Shown: piece by piece, positions 35,217-45,588 of the stretch | Position numbering within the stretch: position 1 is the stretch's first letter | How the letters are laid out: every line of letters starts with the position of its first letter | Source: an uncultured Prevotellaceae bacterium | GTDB taxonomy: Bacteria; Bacteroidota; Bacteroidia; Bacteroidales; Bacteroidaceae | Direction: 5' to 3' | Assembly (NCBI GenBank): GCA_902776935.1 | Contig: CACYRS010000003.1 | Location: forward strand, 1-64,000 | DNA length: 64,000 nt | Translations under genes and position numbers: made by a program | Notes under the pieces: generated by a model | Databases searched by the model: none | The model's input: only the letters and a program-made list of their open reading frames with translations | Told to the model about the DNA's origin: nothing

Positions 35217-37022
35217 TTACTGCCATCCGTCATTCTGCGTCAGATTGCTCCACTTCAGAACCTCTGAGTAAGGAATTGGGCCGTAAATCATATAATCCTT
35301 ATAATCGCGACTTTCCACGTTGATAGTCTTATAGTCAAGACCACTTGCAGTTGTAGTGATGCTTACGCCCTTGGCACCTTCTGTTAAGTTGGCATTCCAA
35401 CGACGGAGATCCCAGAAACGGTGTCCCTCGAAACAGAGTTCCAGACGACGCTCGTTGCGAATCAACTCACGCATCTTATCCTTTGACTGTGCACACTCCT
35501 CAAGATAAGGATCATTCTCACCACCAACACCAGCTCGCTTGCGTATTGCCTTGATAACATCATATGCAGAGTAGTTTGCACCACCAACATTTGCCTTTGG
35601 ACCAACGGCCTCGTTAGCAGCCTCAGCATAGTCGAGGAAAATTTCTGTATAACGAATGCGTACGGCAAAATGCTTTTTCGCAGCAGCAGGATTCAAATTC
35701 ACGTCATCACGGAGATGCTTACGAAGATAATATCCCGTCACTGTTGAACGACCGTTCTCATGGTTAATACCATCGAGGTTTGTCTTGTCGTCATCTGTAG
35801 TATTGATTACAGTACCATTAGCACCGATTGTCTCACCATTGACAAGGATATAAGTCTTCAGACGAGGATCACGATTCTCATAGGGGTTCTTTGAATCGTA
35901 ACCAGAATTTGCTGAAGAAATCGGATAACCATTAGCCATTGGGAATGCATCAACAAGATTCTGAGTCGGGTTGAGACGACCGTTACCATTCAACGAAGGT
36001 GGATACTGATCCTGCTCAAGAGAATAGCTTTCACCGATGTTACCACGGAAGCAGACCTCCAGGGGATCAGGATCAGAGAACTTGTAAGACTCGATCATAT
36101 CCGTATTGTTATACCAGTGCCAACCATCAGGATCCATACCATCCAAACCACCTACATTCTTCAGAGAAGTGGCAGCATACTCGGCAGCCTTCTCCCATGA
36201 CATTGCTCCAGCCGACTGGTATGCAGGAGAAGCTGCGAAGATAGCCACCTGAGCCTTGAAGGCGGCAATATTACGACCATCGATCTTACCCTTCTGCAAA
36301 TCACCGAATGCTCTGTTATACTCTTCGTCCTTGCCACCTATCTGAACGTACTTTGCAGGAACACCTCCTGCGTTTACATCACCATACTCTAATGGGAGAT
36401 ACTTCAAAGCCTCATCAAAGTCAGACATAATCTGATCGATACACTCCTTAAAAGTATTACGAGGTAAATTAAAGTCTGAAGTACCATCCTCTGGTTCAAC
36501 ATGAATTGGCAGTCCCATGATTTCACCATTTACCTTACCTACATGAGCACGGAGGAGGTGGAAGAAATGAAGTCCGCGGAGTGCGTACGCATTACCTTTA
36601 TAAAGGTCTCTGTGCATCTGATTAAGTGCCTCTGTTGAGTAGTCCCACAAAACATCATCACATTTAGAAAGGAAGAGATTACAATACTGGATGGCATGAT
36701 AACGACCTTCCCACTGATTAATGGGATTGTTCTGTGAGGTCCAGCTACCTGTAGCCATCTTTTTATAGTTATTGCTAGTATTATTTGATACGGCATCGTC
36801 TGTTGCCACGTCTGTAGTACCACCGTTTTGCTCACTGGCAATACCACTGGCCTCAAGGGGAATCACGAGAAATGCATTATCTATAATTCCACGGGCAAAT
36901 TCCGGGTCATTGTTCATTCGTGACAGATCCGCATTATTCTCAAGAGCCGGCTCAAACAGATCATCACATGCAGTAAAAGCCAATGTGACTGTTCCGAGAA
37001 GAATTATATTCTTAAGTTTCAT
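35217..37022 (-). CDS. xusD: SusD-like glycan-binding lipoprotein, second pair (XusD)
   Basis: The protein is 601 residues with lipobox LAFTACDDLFEP. It has the SusD/RagB pattern: an N-terminal helical part with YCNLFLSKCDD and RDLYKGNAYALRGLHFFHLLRAHV, and a C-terminal part with IRYTEIFLDYAEAANEA, AIRKRAGV and RNERRLELCFEGHRFWDLRRW. SusD proteins sit over a SusC channel and capture oligosaccharides. It pairs with the SusC-like gene ending 21 bases upstream. In this operon the ligand is expected to be xylan oligosaccharides. Confidence 0.9.
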   Translation of the reverse strand: MKLKNIILLGTVTLAFTACDDLFEPALENNADLSRMNNDPEFARGIIDNAFLVIPLEASGIASEQNGGTTDVATDDAVSNNTSNNYKKMATGSWTSQNNPINQWEGRYHAIQYCNLFLSKCDDVLWDYSTEALNQMHRDLYKGNAYALRGLHFFHLLRAHVGKVNGEIMGLPIHVEPEDGTSDFNLPRNTFKECIDQIMSDFDEALKYLPLEYGDVNAGGVPAKYVQIGGKDEEYNRAFGDLQKGKIDGRNIAAFKAQVAIFAASPAYQSAGAMSWEKAAEYAATSLKNVGGLDGMDPDGWHWYNNTDMIESYKFSDPDPLEVCFRGNIGESYSLEQDQYPPSLNGNGRLNPTQNLVDAFPMANGYPISSANSGYDSKNPYENRDPRLKTYILVNGETIGANGTVINTTDDDKTNLDGINHENGRSTVTGYYLRKHLRDDVNLNPAAAKKHFAVRIRYTEIFLDYAEAANEAVGPKANVGGANYSAYDVIKAIRKRAGVGGENDPYLEECAQSKDKMRELIRNERRLELCFEGHRFWDLRRWNANLTEGAKGVSITTTASGLDYKTINVESRDYKDYMIYGPIPYSEVLKWSNLTQNDGWQ

Positions 37023-37043
37023 ATCTTATATCCTATTAAAATG

Positions 37044-39884
37044 TTAGAAAGATACCTTTGCACCAATGTTATAGAAGCGGGCAGCAGGTGCTGAACCGAC
37101 ATTCATCTCCATCAACTCACGTTCCTTAGCTATAGTCAGCAGACTGTTGCCACTGACATAGAGTGAAAGGCCTTTTACGATACCATTACCGATAATGGTC
37201 TTGGGGAAGTCGTATGTCAACTGCACCTTAGCAAGGTCGAAACGAGAAGTAGAGTAAATCCAGAAGTCAGAAGTAGTGTTGTTGTTTGCACCACTCTGAG
37301 TTGTCAGACGCGGATAGGTTGCTGAAGTTGCTGTCTCTGGTGTCCAGCGGTTACGTACAACGGCTGAATACTTATCCTCACCGGAAATCCACCAATAGCT
37401 GTTGTTCTTTACGCCATGTCCACCAAATCCACCTGTTCCAAGCATAAAGAGAGTGAAATTCTTATACTTGAAGGTAAGATTTACACCAAGTGTAAGTGGT
37501 GCACCATACCAGCCACCTTTACCAAGGTCTACCTGGTCCTTTGAATCGATTATACCATCACCATTCTGATCCTTATACTTCAGATCACCAGGCTTAACAG
37601 TTGCACCGAGAGACTGCTGTGGTGAGTTGTCAATATCTGCCTGATCCTTGAAAAATCCAAGACATTCATATCCCCAGATAGTATCCATTGGCTTTCCCTC
37701 ACGATACTGATACGTATCAGCATAGTTTGAATCATCACGCTTAGAGGCATTTGTTGTATAGTAAGTCATATTCAAACCACCTTCAAATCCGAAGTCTCCA
37801 AAGTTCTTCTTATACTTAACAGCAAGATCAAAACCTGAGCGGCTATCTTTGTTGTAGTTAAGATAAGAAAGGAATGAAGATTCAGGATAGTACACCTTGA
37901 AGTAACTTGGCATCTGGTTGGTAGCTGTAATTATACCACCATCCATCACGCTATTGAAGAACGAAGCATCAAATGAAAGACTACGCTGCAGCAGTTCTGC
38001 ATGAATGCTTGCAGAGAACTCCTTACGCTTGATATAAGTAAGCTCGTCATTACCACCTCGCTTAGACTGATAAGCATTATGACCAGTCTCACCATTCCAA
38101 TCCCACCAGCCACCGCTTTGGTATGCTGCAAGATACATATAATAGTTATCAATGTCAAGGTCTGTTTTCAGAATGCTTGCACTTGCACTAACAGTAAGGT
38201 TGTCGAAAATACTGCCTTCCATGAAAGACTCCTTGGCAATATTCCATCCAAGTGTTACCGAAGGAGAGAAACCTGCACGCTTTCCATCTGGAAGCTTGGC
38301 TGACCAAGGAGCAGCAATAGCAAATTCAGCATAGTACTTCTTTGCATAGTTATAAGACAGATCTAATCCAAGGTTTGCGTTGCTTACCTTATGATACTGT
38401 CCTGCACGAGTCTGCTGGAAGCCATTAGCTATCAACATAGCGTTTACGTTGTGAACATCAGCAAATGTACGATTGTAGTCAAAGTGAGCATTAAATGTAA
38501 TCATTTGATGATTCGTTGAGCCACTGATGTTCTGTACACCGGATTTCTTATCTGATGTCTCATGGTTATCAAGTGAGAGTATGAGGTCGGGACCATTGTA
38601 GTTACTCCATGCAGGATAGAAGGTTGCATAAGAGTTGTTGTAAGACTGTGAATAGCTTGTCTGATAGTCAACACCTACTAAGGCATGGAAGCTCAGACCC
38701 TGAAGCAATGAGCTAAGATCAGCATTCACACCTGCATCGAATTGGAACTGACGACTTACCCAAGTGCTCTTACCTGCTGCATAATAGTCAGCAAAGATAT
38801 TTGTCCAGTCTGCATCCGACTGACCGGCAGCAAGGAAGTATTGTCCATCAATAATGTTGGTTGTTGAAGACAAAGCGTTCCTAGGCTGAATAGCATTTGG
38901 ATCCAGATAAGATATAGGAACCAGCGGACTCATACGGTTTGGACGCCATTTTGCAGCCACACCCCAATAATCAAGTGTATTATCACCATCCTTCTGATTA
39001 GAGATAGCAGAATTCTGGTTATAATATGTAGCATTTGCATTTACATAAGCAGTAATAAACTGATTAATACGAACATCCACATTACCACGTACATTGAAAC
39101 GATCTGTATAGTTATTCTTAGCCTCACCAAAATTGAGATAGTCACCTACACGATAATAACTAACGTTAGCATAAAACTTCGCACGATCGTTACCACCCTC
39201 AATTTCTGCTGTCACATCAGAACGGTTATAAGCCTTCTTGATATAATCAGAAGAATAGAAATCAACATCTGGATAGCGCCATGGGTTCTCTCTGCTCGCG
39301 TAGTTGTAAATATCCGCAGCAGAATAAAGTGCAGCAAGTCCATCGTTTGCTCGAGCCTCATTATAGAGGGTCATATACTCAGCAGAGCTGATGTACTCAG
39401 GATAAGCCTTGGCTACGTTCCAGCCTGTATTAGCACGAACATCAACCCTAAGACCATCAGTAACACGTCCACGCTTGGTTGTAATCAGTACTACACCCTT
39501 GGCAGCACGGCTACCATAGAGCACTACTGCTTGAGCACCCTTCAGGAATGTAATCTCCTCAATTTCTGTAGGCAATACATTATTGGCTTCACGGGGAACA
39601 CCATCAATCAGGACAAGCTGATCTGTGAAACCCCACATACCATTGCCATTATATCCAGCTACATAGCCCTGTAGATTGTCAAGACTATAAGTATTATAGT
39701 TCTTGTCCATCAGATCTCTGTAGTTCAGGCTGGAGACACCACCCATAATATCTTCCTTGGCAACCTTGCGGAAAGCCACGTTGATTTGGGTAGAGTCGTC
39801 AGCAGCATCTATCTGAGCCTGCACAGGCATTACAGCCGACAGAGCCAGAAGAGCTGACAGTATGATATATTTATTATGTTTCAT
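37044..39884 (-). CDS. xusC: SusC-like TonB-dependent transporter, second pair (XusC), no N-terminal carboxypeptidase-like domain
   Basis: The protein is 946 residues with a signal peptide (PVQAQ). The plug domain is present (VLIDGVPREANNVLPTEIEEITFLKGAQAVVLYGSRAAKGVVLITTKRG, read in pieces) and a beta-barrel ends at IGAKVSF. Unlike the first SusC of the operon, it lacks the CarboxypepD_reg-like domain normally found before the plug and is about 100 residues shorter. It is otherwise intact. Plug motifs (YGSRAAKG, TTKRG) and the terminal aromatic residue are conserved. It imports oligosaccharides captured by its SusD partner, powered by TonB. Confidence 0.9.
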   Translation of the reverse strand: MKHNKYIILSALLALSAVMPVQAQIDAADDSTQINVAFRKVAKEDIMGGVSSLNYRDLMDKNYNTYSLDNLQGYVAGYNGNGMWGFTDQLVLIDGVPREANNVLPTEIEEITFLKGAQAVVLYGSRAAKGVVLITTKRGRVTDGLRVDVRANTGWNVAKAYPEYISSAEYMTLYNEARANDGLAALYSAADIYNYASRENPWRYPDVDFYSSDYIKKAYNRSDVTAEIEGGNDRAKFYANVSYYRVGDYLNFGEAKNNYTDRFNVRGNVDVRINQFITAYVNANATYYNQNSAISNQKDGDNTLDYWGVAAKWRPNRMSPLVPISYLDPNAIQPRNALSSTTNIIDGQYFLAAGQSDADWTNIFADYYAAGKSTWVSRQFQFDAGVNADLSSLLQGLSFHALVGVDYQTSYSQSYNNSYATFYPAWSNYNGPDLILSLDNHETSDKKSGVQNISGSTNHQMITFNAHFDYNRTFADVHNVNAMLIANGFQQTRAGQYHKVSNANLGLDLSYNYAKKYYAEFAIAAPWSAKLPDGKRAGFSPSVTLGWNIAKESFMEGSIFDNLTVSASASILKTDLDIDNYYMYLAAYQSGGWWDWNGETGHNAYQSKRGGNDELTYIKRKEFSASIHAELLQRSLSFDASFFNSVMDGGIITATNQMPSYFKVYYPESSFLSYLNYNKDSRSGFDLAVKYKKNFGDFGFEGGLNMTYYTTNASKRDDSNYADTYQYREGKPMDTIWGYECLGFFKDQADIDNSPQQSLGATVKPGDLKYKDQNGDGIIDSKDQVDLGKGGWYGAPLTLGVNLTFKYKNFTLFMLGTGGFGGHGVKNNSYWWISGEDKYSAVVRNRWTPETATSATYPRLTTQSGANNNTTSDFWIYSTSRFDLAKVQLTYDFPKTIIGNGIVKGLSLYVSGNSLLTIAKERELMEMNVGSAPAARFYNIGAKVSF

Positions 39885-39922
39885 AATCTCTTTTACTTTT
39901 TTACTTTTTTACATTAAAAAGA

Positions 39923-41926
39923 TTACCATCCTGGATTCTGTGGGAACTCTGAGTAAAGGTATACCTCGCTCTCCTTAAATGGCAGCAGATAATGCTTACT
40001 AGCGAACTTGCGCTCCACGATGATGGTCTCCTTGCCGTTGCTGATAACCGGGTCAAAACCTGTTACCTCCGCATCGCGAGGATCATTTTCTTTGAAGTTG
40101 AAGTTTCCTACGCGTTTGAACTCCTCACGTGTCTTAACATTATAAGGATATTCGGTAAGGAGCAGCCAGCGCTGCAGATCCTGCCAGCGGAAGCCTTCAA
40201 AGGCCAGTTCGCAGGCGCGCTCACGGCGAACCTCATCCATAAACTTCTTCTGGTCACCGGTGAATGATGCTGAAACATGACCAGCACCTACACGATCGCG
40301 AAGAACGTTGATTGCATCCTCTGCTGTACGGTTGCACTTTGCTTTGTAGTTGGCACCACCAGAAGCAGCACCTGCCTCAGCATAAAGCAGATATATATCA
40401 GCAACACGCATATAAGGAAGATAGGTCTGAAGGGCACCACCCCAGTTATACATTCCATCGTACTTGTTACACTGATGAGGAACAAGCTTCTGGCAGAAGT
40501 AACCGGTACGGCTACCATTAGCACTACGCTCAGGATTACCTGTAGGAACCATGTTACCACCAGTAAACATCTCAAGATACTGATATGGCTTGTCTTCATC
40601 AGCAGGTGTAGTATTCAGGAACTTAAAGCCATCAAACATAATGTCATGATAGAAACGAGGATCACGATTCTTGAAAGGATGAGTCGGATCAAAGCCAGAC
40701 TCTGGATTAAGAGAACCGTCTGCGAGCAGGATCGGCTCACCATTTTCCATACCATATGCATAGTTCACATAGTTAGCTGAAGGCATATGAATTAAAGCAT
40801 CGTGCTCAACGAGGTTATTAACCTTCGGACCCCACAGTTTAGCAAAGTTCCAGTTTGAACCATTTATGTCAGGCATAGGACCACACATAATAGCCTCTAC
40901 AGTACCAGGCATCTTCCAACTCTGACCTGTGGTACGGAAGATATCAGAGTAATTGTTCTTAGAACCTTTTGCTGAAATATGGTTGTAAATATCCTCATAG
41001 TTATATTCTGCCAGAGAATATGGAGTAACTCCACTTTCTATATGTGCAATAGCCTCACCTAAAGCATCGGCTGCTCGCTTAGCAAATTCAGCGTTATAAA
41101 CGTAAGTCTTACCGTTTTTAGAAGCTCCAAGCTGAGCTCCGCCATTTCCTTCTGCATTCAGAGGAGAAGCAGCCCAAAGGAGAACCTTGCCTAAGTAACC
41201 AAGTGCACAAACCTTGGTGATACGCAGCTGGTTCTTACCCAGAGTCTTCTTACCGATGGTAGTATTGTCCCAATTGTCGGGCAGAAGATCGGCAGCTGCA
41301 CGATAGTCTGCAGCACATTTCTCAGCACACTCCTTAAAAGAGAGACGTGGCAATGTAAGCTGTCCGTCAGCAGGAAGTACTGTGTCAATATAAGGTATGC
41401 CACCAAACCATTCCATCTGCTGATGATGCCACCAAGCACGGAAGAAAAGCAACTGACCCTTGACGAAGTTCTTCTCTTCCTTAGTTGCATCAACAAGTTT
41501 GTCAATATTTTCCAAACCAAGGTTGGCCTTACGAATACAGTACCATGCATGCTCCAAAGAATGAGCATATTTGTCTGTAGAAGTAGGATTAATGTCTCCA
41601 TGCAGGAAACTCTGGTTATTTCCATACCAGTTACGATAGTCACCCAAGTCAAAGTGAGCAGTCACGTGACTATCACCAAGACCAGTGTTCATGATTTCAT
41701 CCTCTCCCCAGTTAAATGTGCAACACCACATATTAGACTCCTTGTTTGGAATACAGTTGTAGATCTCCTCAACAAATCCCTGGAAATTGGTGAAGTTCTT
41801 GAAGGCGGTCTCCGGACTTACATCGGAGTCTGGCGACTTGTCAAGATAGTCTGTGCAAGATGTTGCTCCAAACATGAGCGACAAGACTGCTACACCTATT
41901 ATATATATATTACGAAACTTTTTCAT
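39923..41926 (-). CDS. xusB: SusD-like glycan-binding lipoprotein, first pair (XusB)
   Basis: The protein is 667 residues with lipobox FGATSCTDYLDK, followed by SPDSDVSPETAFKNFTNF, the usual opening of SusD proteins. C-terminal blocks are MRVADIYLLYAEAGAASGG, INVLRDRVGAG and RRERACELAFEGFRWQDLQRW. It is the partner of the 1047-residue SusC encoded 13 bases upstream. The size and order match the first SusD of the Prevotella Xus operon, which binds xylan chains at the cell surface. Confidence 0.9.
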   Translation of the reverse strand: MKKFRNIYIIGVAVLSLMFGATSCTDYLDKSPDSDVSPETAFKNFTNFQGFVEEIYNCIPNKESNMWCCTFNWGEDEIMNTGLGDSHVTAHFDLGDYRNWYGNNQSFLHGDINPTSTDKYAHSLEHAWYCIRKANLGLENIDKLVDATKEEKNFVKGQLLFFRAWWHHQQMEWFGGIPYIDTVLPADGQLTLPRLSFKECAEKCAADYRAAADLLPDNWDNTTIGKKTLGKNQLRITKVCALGYLGKVLLWAASPLNAEGNGGAQLGASKNGKTYVYNAEFAKRAADALGEAIAHIESGVTPYSLAEYNYEDIYNHISAKGSKNNYSDIFRTTGQSWKMPGTVEAIMCGPMPDINGSNWNFAKLWGPKVNNLVEHDALIHMPSANYVNYAYGMENGEPILLADGSLNPESGFDPTHPFKNRDPRFYHDIMFDGFKFLNTTPADEDKPYQYLEMFTGGNMVPTGNPERSANGSRTGYFCQKLVPHQCNKYDGMYNWGGALQTYLPYMRVADIYLLYAEAGAASGGANYKAKCNRTAEDAINVLRDRVGAGHVSASFTGDQKKFMDEVRRERACELAFEGFRWQDLQRWLLLTEYPYNVKTREEFKRVGNFNFKENDPRDAEVTGFDPVISNGKETIIVERKFASKHYLLPFKESEVYLYSEFPQNPGW

Positions 41927-41939
41927 TGCATTCTCTATT

Positions 41940-44900
41940 TTAAAGATTGAACTTTACACCGAAGTTAATACGCTTGAACGTCGGGTAAGCACCGTTACTT
42001 GCAGTGTGGTTACCACCGAAGTTAGACTCACGGTCGTCAGGCATACGCGTCCAAAGCCAGAGGTTGTTACCGCTGACAAAGACTTTAAGGCTCTTCAAAC
42101 CAAGCTTATGAATCCAAGGCTGAGTGAAGGTATAAGCCACCTCAACGTTCTTCAGACGAATATATGAACCGTCACAGAGATATTGTGTACCATAGTACAT
42201 TCCATTGTTACCTATCGGCTTATTGAAACGTGGAGTAACGATATCAGCATTAGCTTGATCTACGCTCCACCATGTGCCTTGGTCATATACATTGGCTAGC
42301 ATAACATCAGAGAAGCTGATCATAGAAACATCACGGGTAACATTGGTAACACCATAGAACTGGGCAAAACAGCTAAAGCCTTTCCACTCGAAACCGATTG
42401 TGGTGTTATATGTATTCTGTGGGAAACCAGAATAACCAAAAGGAACCTGGTCGTTCACATTGTCAACGACACCGTCACCATTGAAGTCTGCAATATAGTA
42501 ATCACCTGGCAACTTCAAGTTATCGTTTGAGTCATGCTTTGGAGAACCGTAAACTGCATCGTAGCTCTGCATCATACCCTTATCTAAGAAGGTACGAACC
42601 TGATCGATAGAGTAACCAGCCTCCTTACGATAGCTTGGCAGCAACGGAGCATCGTCCTTAACTATAATCTCGTTTTCAGCATGAGTCATACTCATATTGG
42701 CCCAGAAACGCATTTTATTGTTAAGAACCTTATTAAAACGAAGCTCTATCTCATAACCATTGGTCTTAACTTCACCAAGGTTGGCTGTTACAGGTGACTG
42801 ACCAAAATATGCGGGAACAGCACGATTAGCACCCTGTACAAGGATATCAGTTCGCTTGTCCTTAAAGATTTCCACAGCACCGGCAAAAAGACCACCAAGG
42901 AATCCATAGTCAATACCGATATTGAATTTCTGGACTTTCTCCCAATGTACATTCTCATTTCCTACAGAAGACTCACGATACCACTGATAAGGAGAACCCG
43001 TCTGAGTTACGTCAAGAGTAGATTTACCACCATATGCCCACTGTGTCATATAGAGGAAACGTCCACCGACGTTGTCATCACCGATTTCACCATAGGAAGC
43101 ACGGATCTTCAACATATCAAGAATATGCTTCTCGCGCAGATACTTCATAAATGGCTCCTCACTGATCATCCAACCAATAGCACCAGAGTTAAAGAATGCG
43201 AATCGATTGTCCTTAGAGAACTTCTCTGATCCGTTATAAGCACCATTGTACTCGAAGAAATACTTGCCACCGTAAGCATAAGTCGTACGGAATACCCAGT
43301 CCTCACGATAGTTTGGAATAACAGAACCCTGTGCTGTTTCCTGACGAGCAAATACACCCATTGCAGAAACATCATGCTTACCAAATGAACGAGCCCAGTT
43401 CAACTGCAACTGATAGTTAAGGTTACGTGTAGTAGCCCAGTTGTCAACAGAACCATTCTGTGTAGACCACTTGTCACCAATAGTATAGTCCCAACGGTCG
43501 TACGCCTCGTATGCAGACTTATAGTTTACGGCACCTGTCTGTGGATCAATCCACTTATACTGAGGATCATTATAGAGGTCATTGATACCACGACCACTCT
43601 CACGGAAGTTGTTATCCCATGCAATCATACCACGAGCTGCAAGACCCTTTGTGATAAAGTCAAGCTTTTGCTCCAAAACGAAGTCGGTTGTTATACGGGT
43701 GGTTGTAATATACTGAGTACCACCGAGAGCTACGCTTACCGCAGCATTACTTACATTGGTTGAACCTGGAAGATAACCCCATGAACCATCAGCGTATTTG
43801 GGCACAAAAGCATCTGGAGAAATATTGTATACACCAGCCCACTGCTGAGAAACTTGCCAGTCGTTATTAACAGAATTACTCCAAGGAGTCATCTGCTTAC
43901 CACTTGATCCAGCAATATTAACCTTAAGGACAGTCGTCTTTGTTACGTTAAAGTCGAGGTTTGAACGAACGTTTACACGTTTATAGTCATAACCTGTAGG
44001 ATATTGACGACCATTACCGAAATCCTTGTAAAGGTCACCCTCACTAACGAAGTCGACACTAGCGAAGTACTTTACGAAACGTGTACCACCGCTTACGTTC
44101 AAATTAGCATTATACGACATAGTGTAGTCCTTGAACAGAGCGTTCTGCCAGTCTACGTTAGGATAACGCTCAGAAATAAGGTTACCGAACTCATCCTTTG
44201 CATCAGGATCAGAGTTGCGATAATTCTGAATGAAATCCATAGAACGCATATAAGCCCAGCTATCCGGAGAAATATTCAACTCATGCTCTACCGCTGTATT
44301 ACGGGCAACAAGTGCATCATAAGAGTCATACTTGTCTGGCAGCTTAGAAGGGATCTTCATAATAGCGTTGGCAGATACATTGATCTGAGCCTTACCTTCA
44401 GCACCACGCTTGGTAGTGATAAGGATAACACCGTTAGCACCCTTCACACCATAAACAGCTGTGGCAGAAGCATCCTTAAGCACAGAAATAGTAGCTACTG
44501 ACGAAATGTCAACGCTACTCATCGGACGCTCGATACCATCTACCAGCACCAGAGGCTCTGAGTTGTTCCATGAAGAAGCACCACGGATCTGAATCTTCGG
44601 TTCCTCCTCACCAGGCATACCCTGAGAAGCTGTTGTTACAACACCAGGCAGGTTACCGGTCAGGGCAGCACCGATATCGGTAATACCGGCAGCACGCTCC
44701 AACACTTCACCTGTGGTCTGGGTAATAGCGCCCACAACCGAGGCTTTCTTCTGCTGGCCGAAACCTACGACAACCACTTCCGAGAGCTGAGTATTGTCAG
44801 ACAGCGTAACCTTGAAGCTGCGCTGCTTGCCAACCTTCAGTTCACGGGTATTCATTCCTACGTAAGAAACTACAATTGTAGAATTCTCAGAAGGAACACT

Positions 44901-45083
44901 CAAAGAGAAATTACCATCGAAATCGGTAACAGTACCATTCGAGGTGTTCCCCTTGACTACAACGGAAGCACCTATCAGCGCCTCGCCGTTTGCGTCGACA
45001 ACAACTCCCTTAATGTCGACCTTTTGGGCCCACATCGTAGTACAGAACATCATTGTCAACAACAGAATACTTAACTGTTTCAT
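41940..45083 (-). CDS. xusA: SusC-like TonB-dependent transporter, first pair (XusA)
   Basis: The protein is 1047 residues with a signal peptide (MMFCTTMWAQ). A CarboxypepD_reg-like domain (VDIKGVVVDANGEALIGASV) is followed by the TonB-box region VVVVGFG, the plug (VLVDGIERPMSSVDISSVAT; AVYGVKGANGVILITTKRG) and a barrel ending FGVKFNL. It is the first gene of the xylan operon with a long leader of about 230 bases. The gene order SusC-SusD-SusC-SusD-lipoprotein-GH10 with a divergent hybrid regulator is the known Xus arrangement, which is the basis for the name. Confidence 0.92.
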   Translation of the reverse strand: MKQLSILLLTMMFCTTMWAQKVDIKGVVVDANGEALIGASVVVKGNTSNGTVTDFDGNFSLSVPSENSTIVVSYVGMNTRELKVGKQRSFKVTLSDNTQLSEVVVVGFGQQKKASVVGAITQTTGEVLERAAGITDIGAALTGNLPGVVTTASQGMPGEEEPKIQIRGASSWNNSEPLVLVDGIERPMSSVDISSVATISVLKDASATAVYGVKGANGVILITTKRGAEGKAQINVSANAIMKIPSKLPDKYDSYDALVARNTAVEHELNISPDSWAYMRSMDFIQNYRNSDPDAKDEFGNLISERYPNVDWQNALFKDYTMSYNANLNVSGGTRFVKYFASVDFVSEGDLYKDFGNGRQYPTGYDYKRVNVRSNLDFNVTKTTVLKVNIAGSSGKQMTPWSNSVNNDWQVSQQWAGVYNISPDAFVPKYADGSWGYLPGSTNVSNAAVSVALGGTQYITTTRITTDFVLEQKLDFITKGLAARGMIAWDNNFRESGRGINDLYNDPQYKWIDPQTGAVNYKSAYEAYDRWDYTIGDKWSTQNGSVDNWATTRNLNYQLQLNWARSFGKHDVSAMGVFARQETAQGSVIPNYREDWVFRTTYAYGGKYFFEYNGAYNGSEKFSKDNRFAFFNSGAIGWMISEEPFMKYLREKHILDMLKIRASYGEIGDDNVGGRFLYMTQWAYGGKSTLDVTQTGSPYQWYRESSVGNENVHWEKVQKFNIGIDYGFLGGLFAGAVEIFKDKRTDILVQGANRAVPAYFGQSPVTANLGEVKTNGYEIELRFNKVLNNKMRFWANMSMTHAENEIIVKDDAPLLPSYRKEAGYSIDQVRTFLDKGMMQSYDAVYGSPKHDSNDNLKLPGDYYIADFNGDGVVDNVNDQVPFGYSGFPQNTYNTTIGFEWKGFSCFAQFYGVTNVTRDVSMISFSDVMLANVYDQGTWWSVDQANADIVTPRFNKPIGNNGMYYGTQYLCDGSYIRLKNVEVAYTFTQPWIHKLGLKSLKVFVSGNNLWLWTRMPDDRESNFGGNHTASNGAYPTFKRINFGVKFNL

Positions 45084-45144
45084 CTTGACTGATTTTGATT
45101 CATACTTTTATTAGTTAAATTGATTATGCTATATCTCGCAAAGA

Positions 45145-45312
45145 CTATACATTGTCTTGATAATACTTTTTAATATTGTGCAAAGCCGGCAACTGCCCGA
45201 CGCATCTGCTTCCGAGCAGTGCCAGCCACTTCATGGATATCAGACCAAAAGGCGAATTCAAACTAACTACTAACTATTTATACTAACCTAAAAAACTGTT
45301 TCGACATATTTT
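45145..45312 (-). promoter_or_regulatory. Long structured leader of the xus operon
   Basis: The transcript expected from the -7 box at 45319-45326 has about 230 untranslated bases. Its middle (45186-45235) is GC-rich within an AT-rich surround and can fold: CTGCT/AGCAG closes a 4-base loop at 45206-45219, and GUCGG/CCGGC can pair next to it. A 29-codon frame, minus strand ATG 45234 to TAG 45145 (MKWLALLGSRCVGQL...), lies across it. Whether the leader regulates or the small frame is translated is unknown. Confidence 0.45.
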
Positions 45313-45318
45313 CGGCTG

Positions 45319-45356
45319 CAAAGGTACATACATTATTTAGAAGAGGCTTTGCAAAG
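45319..45356 (-). promoter_or_regulatory. Promoter with palindromic CTTTGCAAAG element for the xus operon
   Basis: Minus-strand TACCTTTG (45319-45326) is the -7 box. The palindrome CTTTGCAAAG (45347-45356) lies exactly 20 bp upstream, as at the esterase gene promoter (2594-2631). In both, the -7 box is followed by CAGCCG. The palindrome takes the place of the usual -33 TTTG and is the best candidate binding site for the divergent hybrid regulator. Confidence 0.7.
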
Positions 45357-45516
45357 AGTTACGGGAATTTGCGAATTTGTAACAAAGCTGAAAAAAGTGA
45401 AAATTTAACCATTCTTAATTATATTATTTAAACTTTAAACAAAGACCGTAAAATCATCATAAACGAAGAAAAAGAACATAATAAGTAACAAAAACTTTAT
45501 TATTTATAACATTTCC

Positions 45517-45547
45517 TTGGTTATTCAGACAAAAATAAGTATCTTTG
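45517..45547 (+). promoter_or_regulatory. Promoter of the hybrid two-component regulator gene
   Basis: TTG (45517-45519), a 20-base spacer and TATCTTTG (45540-45547) form a consensus housekeeping promoter, giving a leader of about 35 bases. It has no CTTTGCAAAG element, so the regulator is probably expressed constitutively. Confidence 0.7.
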
Positions 45548-45588
45548 CAACAAAATTACGTTACTCAGTACAAAATATAACCTAACTA

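Noticed and set aside
45084..45588. Additional protein gene in the 505-base gap between xusA and the regulator
   Set aside because: Only a 29-codon frame with no upstream initiation signal was seen. The gap is explained by two divergent promoters and a long leader.
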